In this document: piece after piece, positions 48,301 to 60,500 of the stretch | Position numbering within the stretch: the first letter of the stretch is position 1 | Layout: each line of letters begins with the position of its first letter | Made by a program: the position numbers and the translations under genes | The notes under the pieces: model-generated | What the model saw: the letters and a program-made list of their open reading frames with translations, nothing else | The model's database searches: none | Told to the model about the DNA's origin: nothing | Assembly (NCBI GenBank): GCA_905221605.1 | Contig: CAJNDS010002607.1 | Coordinates: forward strand, 208,501-272,500 | Source of the DNA: Symbiodinium natans | Lineage: Eukaryota; Sar; Dinophyceae; Suessiales; Symbiodiniaceae | Length of the DNA: 64,000 bases | Direction of reading: 5' to 3'

Positions 48301-51300
48301 TCATGTGGGCGTTTACGAAACAGAGAATGTGTGCTAGGGAGATCACTGCCCACGAGGCCATTGCTTGCGCACCCCAGGAGTATCGCCCTCATCACCAATA
48401 CCCGAATATCACTAATACCCTAATATCCCCTCATAGAAAACGTTATCGGGCACCCGCATGTCGCGCTCTCTCTCTCTCTCTCTCGCTCTCTCTTCTCGTT
48501 CGTTTCCCCTCTCTTCTGGCATCCACTGCGTGGTGGTTGGTGCTAGATGACGTGCCAAGGGCAGCTACATATGCAGCAAGGTAGCTAGCTCACCGGAGTT
48601 GCTTTGCCGATTTGTGTTTCAAAGTCTTTGCGCATTCGTGTAAACACGATACCGAGGTGAACGGGTCGCTGAGTAGCGCAGCTTCTCAAAGTACTGACAT
48701 CAAGTGCAGCCTGGTCATATGCTTGGTACCCAGACGGGCAGTAGTTCGAGCATGCTGCAAGACAAGAGCAAAACACAGAACTGCCTTTGGAGCAACGCCC
48801 TACACTCTGAACCCTCAACTCAAAGCGCCAATCCCTTTAGCAGCTGTAGGCTGCCTGTTCCACTCTCAACTACCGTACCTTGAAGCCCTGCACCACACAG
48901 CCAGTACCCGGACTCCTCAAACTTCCGGTTTTCTCGAAGCCTCCACTACCGGCCTACCGAACCCTCGAGCCTAAACCTTCACCTTCTATGGACCTCACAC
49001 AAAGCCCAGGCGCTGCGTCTGAATGAAGTTCTCAATATCCGCCTCCGGGACCCGACAAGGGAGCCACACAAAGACCCATGCACCAACACTCCTACAAGGA
49101 AAACCGAAAGGTAGGCCGTCTGACCTCCCTACCTGAGAAATGGATCTTTCTTCGATCGCTTACTTTCATTTCAGTAAGTCAGGTTCTGCCCAGTTTCATT
49201 CTGAGCCCTGTTTATCACTTCGGGCAAGGATTGCTCAATTCTCTTTCCGCCCCTCGTTGATCTTCCTATGTGTCTTCTGGTGGCTTCAGGCTGGCAGTTG
49301 TTGGTTTGGGGGTGGGAGCGTGCAGACGCCTTGAGCTCGAACTGTTCCATGGCCGGTTGCAGGTCAAGTGTTGGAGTTCGGCTTTAGAGTTTAGGGGGTT
49401 GTATGGGGCGGGTGCCTCAGCCGAAACCCTCACGAATGAAAAGCAAAGTTGAACGAGGAACCTCTAGGCCCCAAACCCCCAAGTCGAGGCCAAACCTGGC
49501 CGACTCCGGGATTGGGGACTGAAGCCTTTTGGGCCTTTTGGGCTTGATCAGGGTGGGGCTTGTCAGGACGATGATGGCAAAAAACACGAAAACAACCTTT
49601 GCAAAGCCCTGCTACCCCGACTGGTGAAGTACAGGGGCCTGAATCTCTGGTGAGCACCATGTTCTGTAACGATTCAGGGCACACTGAAATATCTACCTCA
49701 GGCCTGCGCAGTCAACGCTTCGAGGTTCTGGTTCAGCGTGTGGTTGCAGGTCGGAAAGTGCTCGGGTGTGTAGCCTCGGCATGCACCGGTGCCCCTTCAA
49801 GATGCAGAGTCTACCGGGCGATTCTGATTTCCATGATGCCTGGTGCATCTGTCCAAAAAACAGAGTCTTGGAGAAGCCTGTGGACCGAACCCTACAGAGC
49901 ATTTTGCTTGACCATGCTTGACCTCCTCATGCTTGAAGCCTTGAGCGGCGAGGGCCTCGTGCCTCGCTCCGAGTACCATATGCATTGCTTATGCATTGCT
50001 TGCGACGGAGCTTGGCACCACTCGTGTAGCGCTGTAGCGGGGAGGTCAAGGTGGTGCCCATCCGTCCAGGTTTGGGATGATGCCTGACCCTTGGTCTCCA
50101 ATTTCCTGGGGTCTCAGATTGCCTGCAGGGCACTTTTCTGCGTGATTCTGTAGTGTAATCAGGGGATCTCGGCGACAACTTCGGCAGGCTTCGACTCATT
50201 GCGATTTTGGGCACTAACACCCAGAGCCTTGTCAAGACGATGCGTTTCGCTCAGCATTCCCCTCCAGATTGCTGAGCCGCAAAACCCGGTTGAAGCATGT
50301 TGAAGCCATGGTTCTGTTCGGGGTTGAAGTCTCTGGTGTACATGAGTGTCGTATTCTCCCTTTGTCCATTCTCTGTTGCACTGGAGGTAGGTTGTTTGTG
50401 TGTTACTTCGCCGGCCCTGATACAGGCCAATTGGGCACTCGCGAGTAGCAGCGAAGCCCAACATGGCCGTCCTTACTTGTGCCAGGGACAAAAAAAGAAC
50501 CCCGAGCTCCGGACGCCACGGCAAGCAATCTGGCCCGGCAGTTCCGATCCGACAGGCAAGCTTCGATTCAAGCCCAGATAGAAGAGGACCCCTACAACAA
50601 GCACGCTACCAAGCCGTCCCGCTATGATATGCAAGCACAACAGTTTGAAGCGTTTTCAGGTTCAGGGTGTGGGCTGGGACTTGCAACCTAAAGCTAGCCG
50701 CGAAGGAAGCATAAGGAAAGGCCTGAAATAAGTCTCCCCCGCAAGGAAGCAAATAACACTAACACTGTCATACACGGCAAGATGAAAGCCCCAAGCCGCA
50801 TCCTTTTACGAACAACTTGCCGCCAGAATGCCTGGATCGCCTTCAAAACAGCTCTTGCACAGCACCACCTCAGGGCTTTAAGGCTGAAGCGTCTGGGTCC
50901 AGGTTTCGCACAGTTTCGCCTTTTGTGGACCCCTGAACCCTGCAACTTTCGGCTGGGAAATGAGTGGTACGAAGTGAGCCACAGGCGGTTAAGGGTTGCA
51001 CAAGGCTGCACATCAGGACCAAACTGAGACTACAGACACCGCCCTTCTCCAAAGAATTGCACCCTGTGCAACCTGTGGCCAGAGACGTCGGGAATGCTCG
51101 GAAGGTGGGGGGGTGTTGCAGTGTCAGAGTTTGTGTAGGGATGTAGGCTTTGAGGCGTTCTTGAAGCATTTTTTCTTCTTTTGGAGAGGCATGGTGGGAA
51201 ATCCGAACCCAAGACTTCATGAAGATTCCTCGAGGGCCGAGTGCCTCGGCGAAGAAATCGTGAGTACCAGATGCTGAGCCGGGCCCGTAGACGTTGATGG

Positions 51301-54300
51301 GCACCTGCGCATTTGAGGGGTCCGAGAGGGTTGGGAGGATGCGGGCTGTGGTGGCTAAGGATTCAGGCTTTTGATTTCACAGCAAAATCGGCTTGGTACA
51401 GCAAGCCAGTCAGGTCTATCCAACCTCCCTCAATCAGCCGCTGCCTTCGCGCCTTCAAGCGTGCAATACACTACTGAATGCATGAGCATGAAATGGATGC
51501 ATGAACAAGATAAGAACAAACCTGAATTCATCTGACTTTGCCCACAGCATTGTGAGCGGGAAATTTGAGTTTTCGCATGGTCTTTCCTGTAATTAAACAA
51601 AGTACCACCAAAACCCAATATTACTATTACTTGTTCTTGGGTTTGTTCTACAATTCGCTACACTGTGAGTATTTTCCCTCCAAAATAAGCCACATAATTA
51701 GAAAACTAACCTCAATTGCTTTACTTCGAAAATCTCCACCATGACATCTCAAAGCCTGACATGCATTCTGACATAGACTCTGAGTTTCTGTTGGACATAC
51801 ATTCCGTTGGAGGCTGTCTTTCGATCTGACAAATCTGACATTCTTTCTGGCATATTTGACATATATATATATATATACAATATTCTGACATTCTATCTGG
51901 CATATTTTTTGACATTCTACCTACCTGACGTATATTCTGACATGCTGTCCGGCGTATCTTCTGACATTCTACCTGACATATGTTTTCTGACATATATTCG
52001 GACGTTTTATCTGGCATATCTTCTGACATTCTATCTGGCATACATACATTCTGACATTCTATCAGGCATATCTTCTGAAATACTATCTGGCAATAATTCT
52101 AACATTCTATCTGACTAAAATTCTGACATTCTATCTGACGTATATTCTGACATTCTATCTGGCATATCTTCTGACATTTTATCCGGCATATTTGCTCATT
52201 GTATCACGCAAATCTTCTGGCATTCTCTCTGGCATAGATTCTGACATATCTTCTGACATTCTATCTGACATTCTTGCGAGGCATATTTTCTGACACCGCG
52301 GTTGAGGTCCGGAGGGGAACACTGAGCGCGGATGGTCGCGGTCGAGGTCCAGCAGGGAACGCTGGGCGCGGATGGTCGCGGTTGAGGTCTGGAAGGAAAC
52401 GCTGAGCGCGGACGGTCGCAGTTGGGGTCCGGCGGGCAGCACCGGCGCGGATGGTCGCGGTTGAGGTCCGGCAATGCGCCGCTTACGTGGCAGTACCGGA
52501 GGAGGAGGGAGTTGGGGCTGACATAATAATTAAAAGCAAACAACCCTTACCTGACAGGTGGGGAATAAAAGTTCAAGGATGCGCTAACAATATTCTAACG
52601 CCCTCATCCCTGAATTCCTGGCAACTTAAATGTGGCATAATTTAAGTGTATTTTCCTGCCACATAAACGCCCTTGTCTTTCATTTCCTGGTTATTCTTGC
52701 CCTCCTCGCTATTGTCACCACCATCTCCAATTCAATTGTTCTGCCTGCCGATGCGGCGAGAAACCCTCAGGGCCTGAGGGATTTTGGCTCCTTTGTTGAG
52801 GGCTCCCAAATGTGGGCGGCCAATGGGCGTTTCACCGTTATCTACCTAAGCCCCCTAAACCCTGACGGTAGGGAGCCTTCCTGAGAGGCTCCAACGTAGC
52901 CGTGGCGAAGATGCCCACCCGAACCCAGAACCCAGAATCCAGAATCAACTCAATGAGTCGTCGAATGGGCCAAGGGTGAGCCCTAAACCGCCTGAAACCC
53001 AAACCCAATCCGAGCCTCCTCGCACTGAGGGCTGAGGTCACCTCGAAGACTAGGGCCGCTTTTTCGGGTTCGCAGCTTTGAACGGATTCGATTTGACATC
53101 GATCCGGAACACTTACGGACCTAAACCCTTCCAACCGCCCAGCCCAAACAATAGGGATTCGCTTACGGTTTAAGTTCGGTCGACACCTTTCCCTGTGCAT
53201 CGTTTGCACCAGTTATCGGATTCCTGTTCACAAGGCCTGACCCAGAGCCCTGTCAACCCTCTACGCTCTTTCTCACATTCCGAGAAACTCCCCTGAAATG
53301 GCAAAAACTCATTATGCCAGGCGACTCCACTCTTTGATGTTGTCGCCGTCGTCATTCGGGAGCACCTGACGTCTTAGGCTTTAGGGATTTCGAGCCTGGC
53401 TTCCTAATCGCGTCCATCTCCCTGAAGGGTCGTGAAGAAGATGAGGTCTCTAAGCCCCGACTAACATGAATCGACTATGGGCTCTAGGGCTTTGGGCGTA
53501 GTTGTTGCGATGAAGACTTGATATCACATAAAATGCATACATGGCCTCCCCGCCTCCCCGCCCCCTCCAAGCATGAGATCAGCCTCAAATAGCCTCAACA
53601 CCCTCGACAGCCCTGAGCCGGTGTCCAATGTGTCCAGCAAGGCGGTACTCACTGAGACCTTGTTTGCAGAGGCCCTGCAGCCTGTCGCAACCGTCGGGAT
53701 TTGGCCATCCACTTGCAGATGACGGCTTCCTGGCCGGTGATGTGTCGGCTGTGTCGGCCGCACTGCCCGCACTGCCCGAGGTCCAGCGACATGCTGCCAA
53801 CATTGGTCTGATCCTCAACTTGGCCAAGTGCAGGCTGCTGTCATAGGACCCATTGACGAGACGATTCTCATTGCTGAAACTCTCGTTTGGCAGAACTGAA
53901 CCTGGATGGCTCTGGCAGGGTGCTTCGCCACTTTGAACTTCTCCAGTTTCGCGTGCTCAGCTTCGCTTGCGGTGCAGCATGGGCGTGTAAGTGTACTGCT
54001 GCGCCACTGGCAGCTATTTATGCAGCAGCCCCACATGTGAGTCTGTTGTGGGATGTCCAGGCTTTTGGGGAAATTTGGAGATGCCTCAGGGACAGTTGCG
54101 AGCCCCTTTACTTCTGCATCCAAACCCTTCTCTCTTGAACAAACCCTGAACGATGACGCCGACCTTTGCACAGAGGACTCGTGCCGCGGGCCTTGAACAA
54201 AAACACACACACACAAACAAACAAACAAACAAACAAACAAACAAACAAACAAACAAACAAACAAACAAACAAACACACTTCAAACACAAAAGAAGCTCAA

Positions 54301-57300
54301 AGAAGCTCAACACCCAGTGCTCTATAAGCTTTTAGGGTTCGTGGTTCCGGGGCATTTGTGATTTTGTGTAAGGCTGAGCCCGCGGCTGAAGCCATATCCA
54401 AACCTTGGACTGTAGGGGCTGCAAGGCCACTGTAGGGGGTAGCGGCGCCTTAGAGCCTTAGAGCTAACTTCAGCACGGTTTGGGTAATAGTAAGACCGAA
54501 GCTGTCGCATCTAAAATCGCATCTAACCCGAGGGCCTTGACTGGGCTGAACCTGCACTCTGGATGCAGAGAGGTGTAGGGGCGCAGCATGGGTCATAAGG
54601 CGTTCACTGGGAGGCTGACAGGCCTGGAAGCCTACTCTAAACCCCCTGCCCGCTTTCCCGAGACCCTCACGTGCTTGTCTCTTTCGCTGTTGCATGAATT
54701 TCATGCAAAGCGATATCCCAGACCCCCAAAGCGTCCCTAAATCCAAACAAGCCCTTGAGCCGCACCGCCCACAAAGCATAGAACGGACATGCAAACCATG
54801 CAAGACCGGGCTGGGCGCCATCGGCACCAAGCTGTGCGTCGGTCCAGTCGCTGTACATCCAGCCTGGGCAGCGTCATCTCAAAGGTCTCACTGAGTTTCA
54901 GGGAATAGTTTTCAGGGTGTAGGCTTATTTGGTGTCATTGTTGTTGGTTGTTGTTGGTTGCTGTTGGTTGCTGTTGGTTGGTGTTGGTTGGTGTTGGTTG
55001 GTGTTGGTCGGTGTTGGTCGTCGTTGGTTGTCGTTGGTTGGTTGCTGTTGGCTGTTGGCTGTTGGCTGTTGGCTGTGGGCTGTGGGCTGTGGGCTGTGGG
55101 CTGTGGGCTGTGGGCTGTGGGCTGTGGGCTGTGGGCTGTTGGCTGTTGGCTGTTGGCTGTTGGCTGTTGGCTGTTGGCTGTTGGCTGTTGGCTGCGGGGT
55201 GCGGGGTGCTGGTTGGTTGGTGGTTGTTGGTTGGTCATTGGTTGTTGTTGGTTGTTGGTTGTCGGTTGGTTATTGGTTGCTGTTGGGTGGTTGTTGGTTG
55301 GTTCTTGGTTGTTGGCTGTTGGCTGCTGGCTGTTCGCTGTTGGTTGTTGTTGGTTGATTGTTGGTTGGTGCTTGGTTGGTTGTTGGTTGCTTCTTGGTCG
55401 TTGTTCGTTGGCTGCGGGTTGCTGTTGGTTGGCAGGTTGTTGGTTGATTTTTGTTGTTGTTGGTTGGTTGGTGGGTGGGTGGGTGGTGGGTGGGTGGGGT
55501 TGGTAGGCGGGTGGGTGGGTTGGCTGGTGTTGGTTGGTTGGTGTTGGCTGGTTGGTGTTGGTTGGTTGGTGTTGGTTGGTTGGTGTTGGCTGGTTGGTGT
55601 TGGCTGGTTGGTGTTGGTTGGTTGGTGTTGGTTGGTTGGTTGGTGTTGGCTGGTTGGTGTTGGCTGGTTGGTGTTGGTTCGTTGGTGTTGGTTGTTGGTG
55701 TTGGTTGGTTGGTGTTGGCTGGTTGGTGTTGGCTGGTTGGTGTTGGTTGGTTGATTTTGGTTGGTTGGTGTTGGTTGGTTGTTGGTTGGTTGGTGTTGGT
55801 TGGTTGGTTTTGGTTTGGTTGGTTTGGTTGGTTGGCTGGTTGGTGTTGGTTGGTTGGTTGGTTGGTTGGTTGGTTGTTTGGTTGGTTGGTTGGTTGGTTG
55901 GTTGGTTGGTTGGTTGGTGTTGGTTGGTTGGCGTTGGTCGGCGTTGGTTGGTTGGTGTTGGTTGGTGTTGGTTGGTGTTGGTTGGTGTTGGTTGGTTGGT
56001 GTTGGTTGGTGTTGGTTGGTTGGTGTTGGTTGGTGTTGGTTGGTGTTGGTTGGTGTTGGTTGGTGTTGGTTGGTGTTGGTTGGTGTTGGTTGGTTGGTGT
56101 TGGTTGGTGTTGGTTGTTGGTTGTTGTTTGTTGGTTGCTGTTGTTGTTGGTTGTTGGTTGATGTTGGCTGTTGATGGTTGGCTGTTGGTTGCTGATGGTT
56201 GGTTGCTGGTTGTTGGTGGCTAGTTGTTGGCTGGTTGTTGTTGGTTGATGGTTCTGGGCTGTGGGTTGTGGGTCGTGGGGTGCGGTGGTTGTTGTTGTTT
56301 GTTGTGGTTGGTTGTGGTTGGTGCTCACGTGCTCTTGGATCGTTGGAGAGTTTTTTCCTGTCCCCCATGGTCTCTGTACAAAGAAGCCACTGACTCCCGT
56401 GATCCGAGCGTCGCAGCTGCGCACGGGTGAGGCCGCCCATGGTGGGGTCGGTGATGCAGTTGTGACCGGCACTGTTCCTGGGCCGCACGTTCTGAAGATG
56501 CAAAAACCCGACAACACTCCTGAATCATCCCTTGGCCTGCCAAACCCTCCGAACCACCATAAACCGTTCTTATCAACTCTGCGGAGCCTTCTAACTTGAC
56601 ACCCTAAACACTACACAGGGGCCAAAGCTGATGTGTTTTCATTGTTTCCGGAATTCTGTGCTGTTGTCTACCTTGTGCCTTATGACACCTATGGAGCCGA
56701 CAGTTCTCAGGGCTTTTTGGCTTTAGGCTTTAGACGTTTGGGCTTCAGGGGTTTTAAGCATCAGGGCTTCGATTTTTCTGTTAGGGGGAAGGTTTAGTTT
56801 AGGGGTTCCCGTGTACCACAGAGAGCATCCTGGAAGCAGCCAAGACTGTGCCGAAGGGCTTGGCCACCACAACGCCGAGGCCGTCAATGCCCACGATGAT
56901 CTGCGTCACGCGCATCTTGCTGTTCAGGCACTCCTCGGTTCAGGGCCTTTAGGAAAGCTGGTCTTGGGTTTGAGAGGAAGGGGCGTCCCTGCCGAAGGTT
57001 GGTGGAGGGTCCGAGAGGGTCCAGGAGCTTTCGACTCTCACACTGGCACACGCTGGCGAACCTCTGGGTGCCAGGTTCTGGTGACAAGGGGAAGCAGGAG
57101 ACCCCCGACACGCTCAGGGGCTTTAGGGTTCCTTTCCGGGTCCTCAGTCGCATGAGGTTTCAGGCCCACGGTTCGAGTGCTCCAGCAAACCGTCACTTTT
57201 TCGGGTTTAGAGGTTAGAGTTTGGGGGTTCTGGGTGTCCCGATTCCAAGAAAGCAATCAAGTCCACAGGTCCACATCACTTCAGGCTTGGGGATTTGTGC

Positions 57301-57474
57301 AGCTGTAAGGGTTTCAGGGGCCCTTGTCCTCTTCGAGTTTCCTGCGCTCGGTAACCCAGAGCCCAGACAGGGTGCCCTGCGGATTCCTTGTATAAAGCCT
57401 TAACCCTCAAGGCACCAGCATCAGCTGCAGGGCAAAGGTGCTAGGGTGTAGCCATCATCCAGTCGTAGCGCCTT

Positions 57475-57514
<40 letters not shown>

Positions 57515-60500
57515 AGGGAGGGAGGGAGAGGGAGAGGGAGAGGGAGAGGGAGAGGGAGAGGGGGAGAGGGAGGGAGGGGGAGAGGGAGAGAGGGAGAGAG
57601 GGAGAGAGGGGGAGAGGGAGAGAGGGAGAGAGAGAGAAAAGAGAAAGAGAAGGTGAAACATGAAAGAGAAAGGCATTAAGAAAGGAAGGACATAATGAAA
57701 GGAAGAAAGAAAAATGGACAGAAAGAACGAGAAAAAAGAAAGAACGATTCGAACACAAAATAGCAAAGAACGACAGAGACAGAGGCCGGGCGACGCTCAC
57801 ACTCGCAGAACGCAGCGTTGGGATTAGGGTTTCGGGCTTCTAAGCCGAAGAGTCAGGGTTAGGTCCTATTAGATTGGGAAGGCTCAGGGCAGGGGCGTAG
57901 GTCTGGCCTGACCAGAAACTTTTCTCTCAGGGCTGAGGTGATAGAGCCTCCCCCAGCCCCCCCCCCCCCCACCCCCCAACAACAAACAAAAAAGGAAACT
58001 CAAACAAAAACACAAAGCCCGACAGCCCCTAAACTCTAAAGCCCCTGAAGGCCTAAGGCGTGACTTCGAATGCCCGTCTGGGGCCATGTCCTCGGAAGCT
58101 TTCCAGTCCCTGGCATCAGGGGCGCTGCTGTGGGGCACCCTCACAAAGGTACGTGTTTAGCATGTTTGTATAGGTTTAGGATGGTTCGGGCTAAGGTCCA
58201 GGCCTCTCGGTCTTGGGGTTCGGCTTGAAGATCCAGGGCTCTCGGTTTTGGGGATCAACTTGGGTCGGATATCTGGGATTCAGATCCAACGAGATTCCCG
58301 AAAGACTGAATCGACTCATGGTGGCGAAATCTCTCGCACCTCCCCGGAAACGTGTCCGCGTTGCTTCCGCCTGTATGACTGTATGCAAATACTCTCGACA
58401 TACCGAACTCAATACCACGACTAGAATATTGAAAGACTTTACTCCCGAAAAACTCTCCAAAGCCCAAAAAACTCTATCCCTGAAACCGCATCTAAACCTG
58501 AACCCCTAAAAACTTACTTAAGCCCTCAACCCTGTAAGCTAAAGAAGTGGCCTGGACATGTCACCGATGTCAACATGCGTCGGGTCCTCTGGTGACCCTA
58601 GCTTTATTGCTTTTGTTCTTCTTGGTTGTTGGATGTTGCTATTGTTGTTGTTCCTGGATTTGGTTTAGGGTTCTTGTTTAGTCGCTCACTCTCGCACAAG
58701 GCAGGCAAGGTCCATGGGTCCGTTCGTCAAACTATGCTACTCTGCGACATGGTTCTTGTTTAGGTCTTATTTACGGTGTCAACGCTAAGGGCGTAGGGCT
58801 TGTGGCTTAGGGTCTAGGCTTTTGGGTTGAAGGGTTTAGGGATGTCTGAACAATAGAGTTTAAAGGGACTGTAAAACTGAGGATCGAAAAGCTCTAAGGG
58901 CTTCCTCTGCTCTTGGGGCTTTTGGTGGCAGTCTGCAAGCGCAGTATAGTCCGTTCCGAGAAACAACAACGAGACTCGACTAGGGACCACATGACCAAAG
59001 ACCTGAAGCCGAAAACGCCCAAAGTTCGGTCCGTGCGATCGGCACACACGCGCCGAGCACCCGAGCTGGAGCCACCTGCAATGCTTGTCTGCGCAAGTTG
59101 TTCTTCCTTTGGGATTCAAGGTCTGGGTGTGGGGGAGTACTAGTAAGGATTAGGGTTTTAGTAGGTGTAGCTACAGGCCCGGGGATGCTCGCGGTGTGCA
59201 GTGTGGAGGATTCGAGGTTTGGGCTTCACGGACCACGATGCCTCTTCCTCACGGGCATGAACGTTCGGATCAAGCGTCGGATGGGGCGTTGGAGGTCCTA
59301 AATTCTCTTTGCATCATCCTAAGTCACTAGGCCCTCTACTGACCTTGAACCTGAACCTTCTCCCTATCCCTGAACTCTCTACCCGAAACATTGGCTCTCT
59401 AGCCTCTAACTTTATCACCCCAAGGCCTTATAGACCCCCCAAACGCAAAACACAAATCCCGACCCTACAAACTCAACATCCTCGGCAAGGGGACCTCCCT
59501 CGACAATGAAGCTGTAGCGCGCCTGCGTCATGGAGGCTGACTGCCGTTTCCGGTTGGGAGGTCCGCGTTTAGGGTCTAAAAATCTCAGAAATGCTTCGAG
59601 TTTCGGGGTGGGGAGATTTAGGGCACTGTCGTCCGCCTATTGAAAGTCCTTTTTGAAAGTCATTGTTTAACGTGGACTGGTTGGATGCCAGCCCATTGAC
59701 AGTCCTGGATCCTTTTGCATCAGGATTTCTGAAGCTGAGACTACGAGCGTACCCCAGCGGACTTGAAGAAGGCAAATTAGCACCTGCGCCCTCTTAGAAC
59801 CACTCGAACTTAAACCCTATGAGCCTTATATGCCTCATTTGTGCATGTTGTGGAGTTGGGCGCCACCACGTCTTTGTGCTACTGTCAATGCTTCCGCTAG
59901 CGGCACCAAGGCCACCACCCTTCACGGGCAACCGTACTTGCACAACGCAGAGCCCTCGGACATGCTCATGGGGAATGAGCGGAACTACAATCGCTACGTT
60001 TGACCAAGCTGAAAACCTGCACCCGAAGAAATCCGAAGAATTCATCCCCGTGGACCTGACAGCAATCCTAAACCTTGAGCCTGGACTTAAACCCCGGACC
60101 CTGCATCGCCCAGAACTGCGTCTGCCTGCATGTCTGCAGTGGACGACCAGGCGCTGACAACCTTGACTCCGTGGTGTGCGCTACGTAGAAATCACAGGAC
60201 TCGGATTAGTTTAGGGCTCAGGATTCCGTGTGCCAGGGTTCATGCCCCTTATGCCCCTTCCTATCCCACCCACAGAGCGACTTTGGCACTTTGGCCGATA
60301 TCCCCTCCAGTCGGAAGCACTTGCCAGGTCCCCAAGAAGAGGTTTCAAAAAGGTCTCCTGAACCCGAGGTTGTGCGAGCCATTTCATGTGTTTCCATTTA
60401 AGTACGGTCAGGAATGCTCCAGCATCCTCATCATGAACAAGAACCTCTTCGCTCTGCAGCAAGGATGCACTGATGTGCCTTAGAACAATCACTCGAGTCA

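Noticed and set aside
49599-50087. PHD-like CIACDGAWHHSC reading on the plus strand
   Set aside because: Cysteine/histidine spacing does not complete a PHD finger and the strand opposes the gene around it.
54948-56503. Open frames of 180-420 codons in the TTGG tract (Gly-Trp-Cys-Leu-Val or Asn-Gln-Pro-Thr rich)
   Set aside because: They are translated low-complexity DNA; several frames on both strands are open at once and all repeat the same words.
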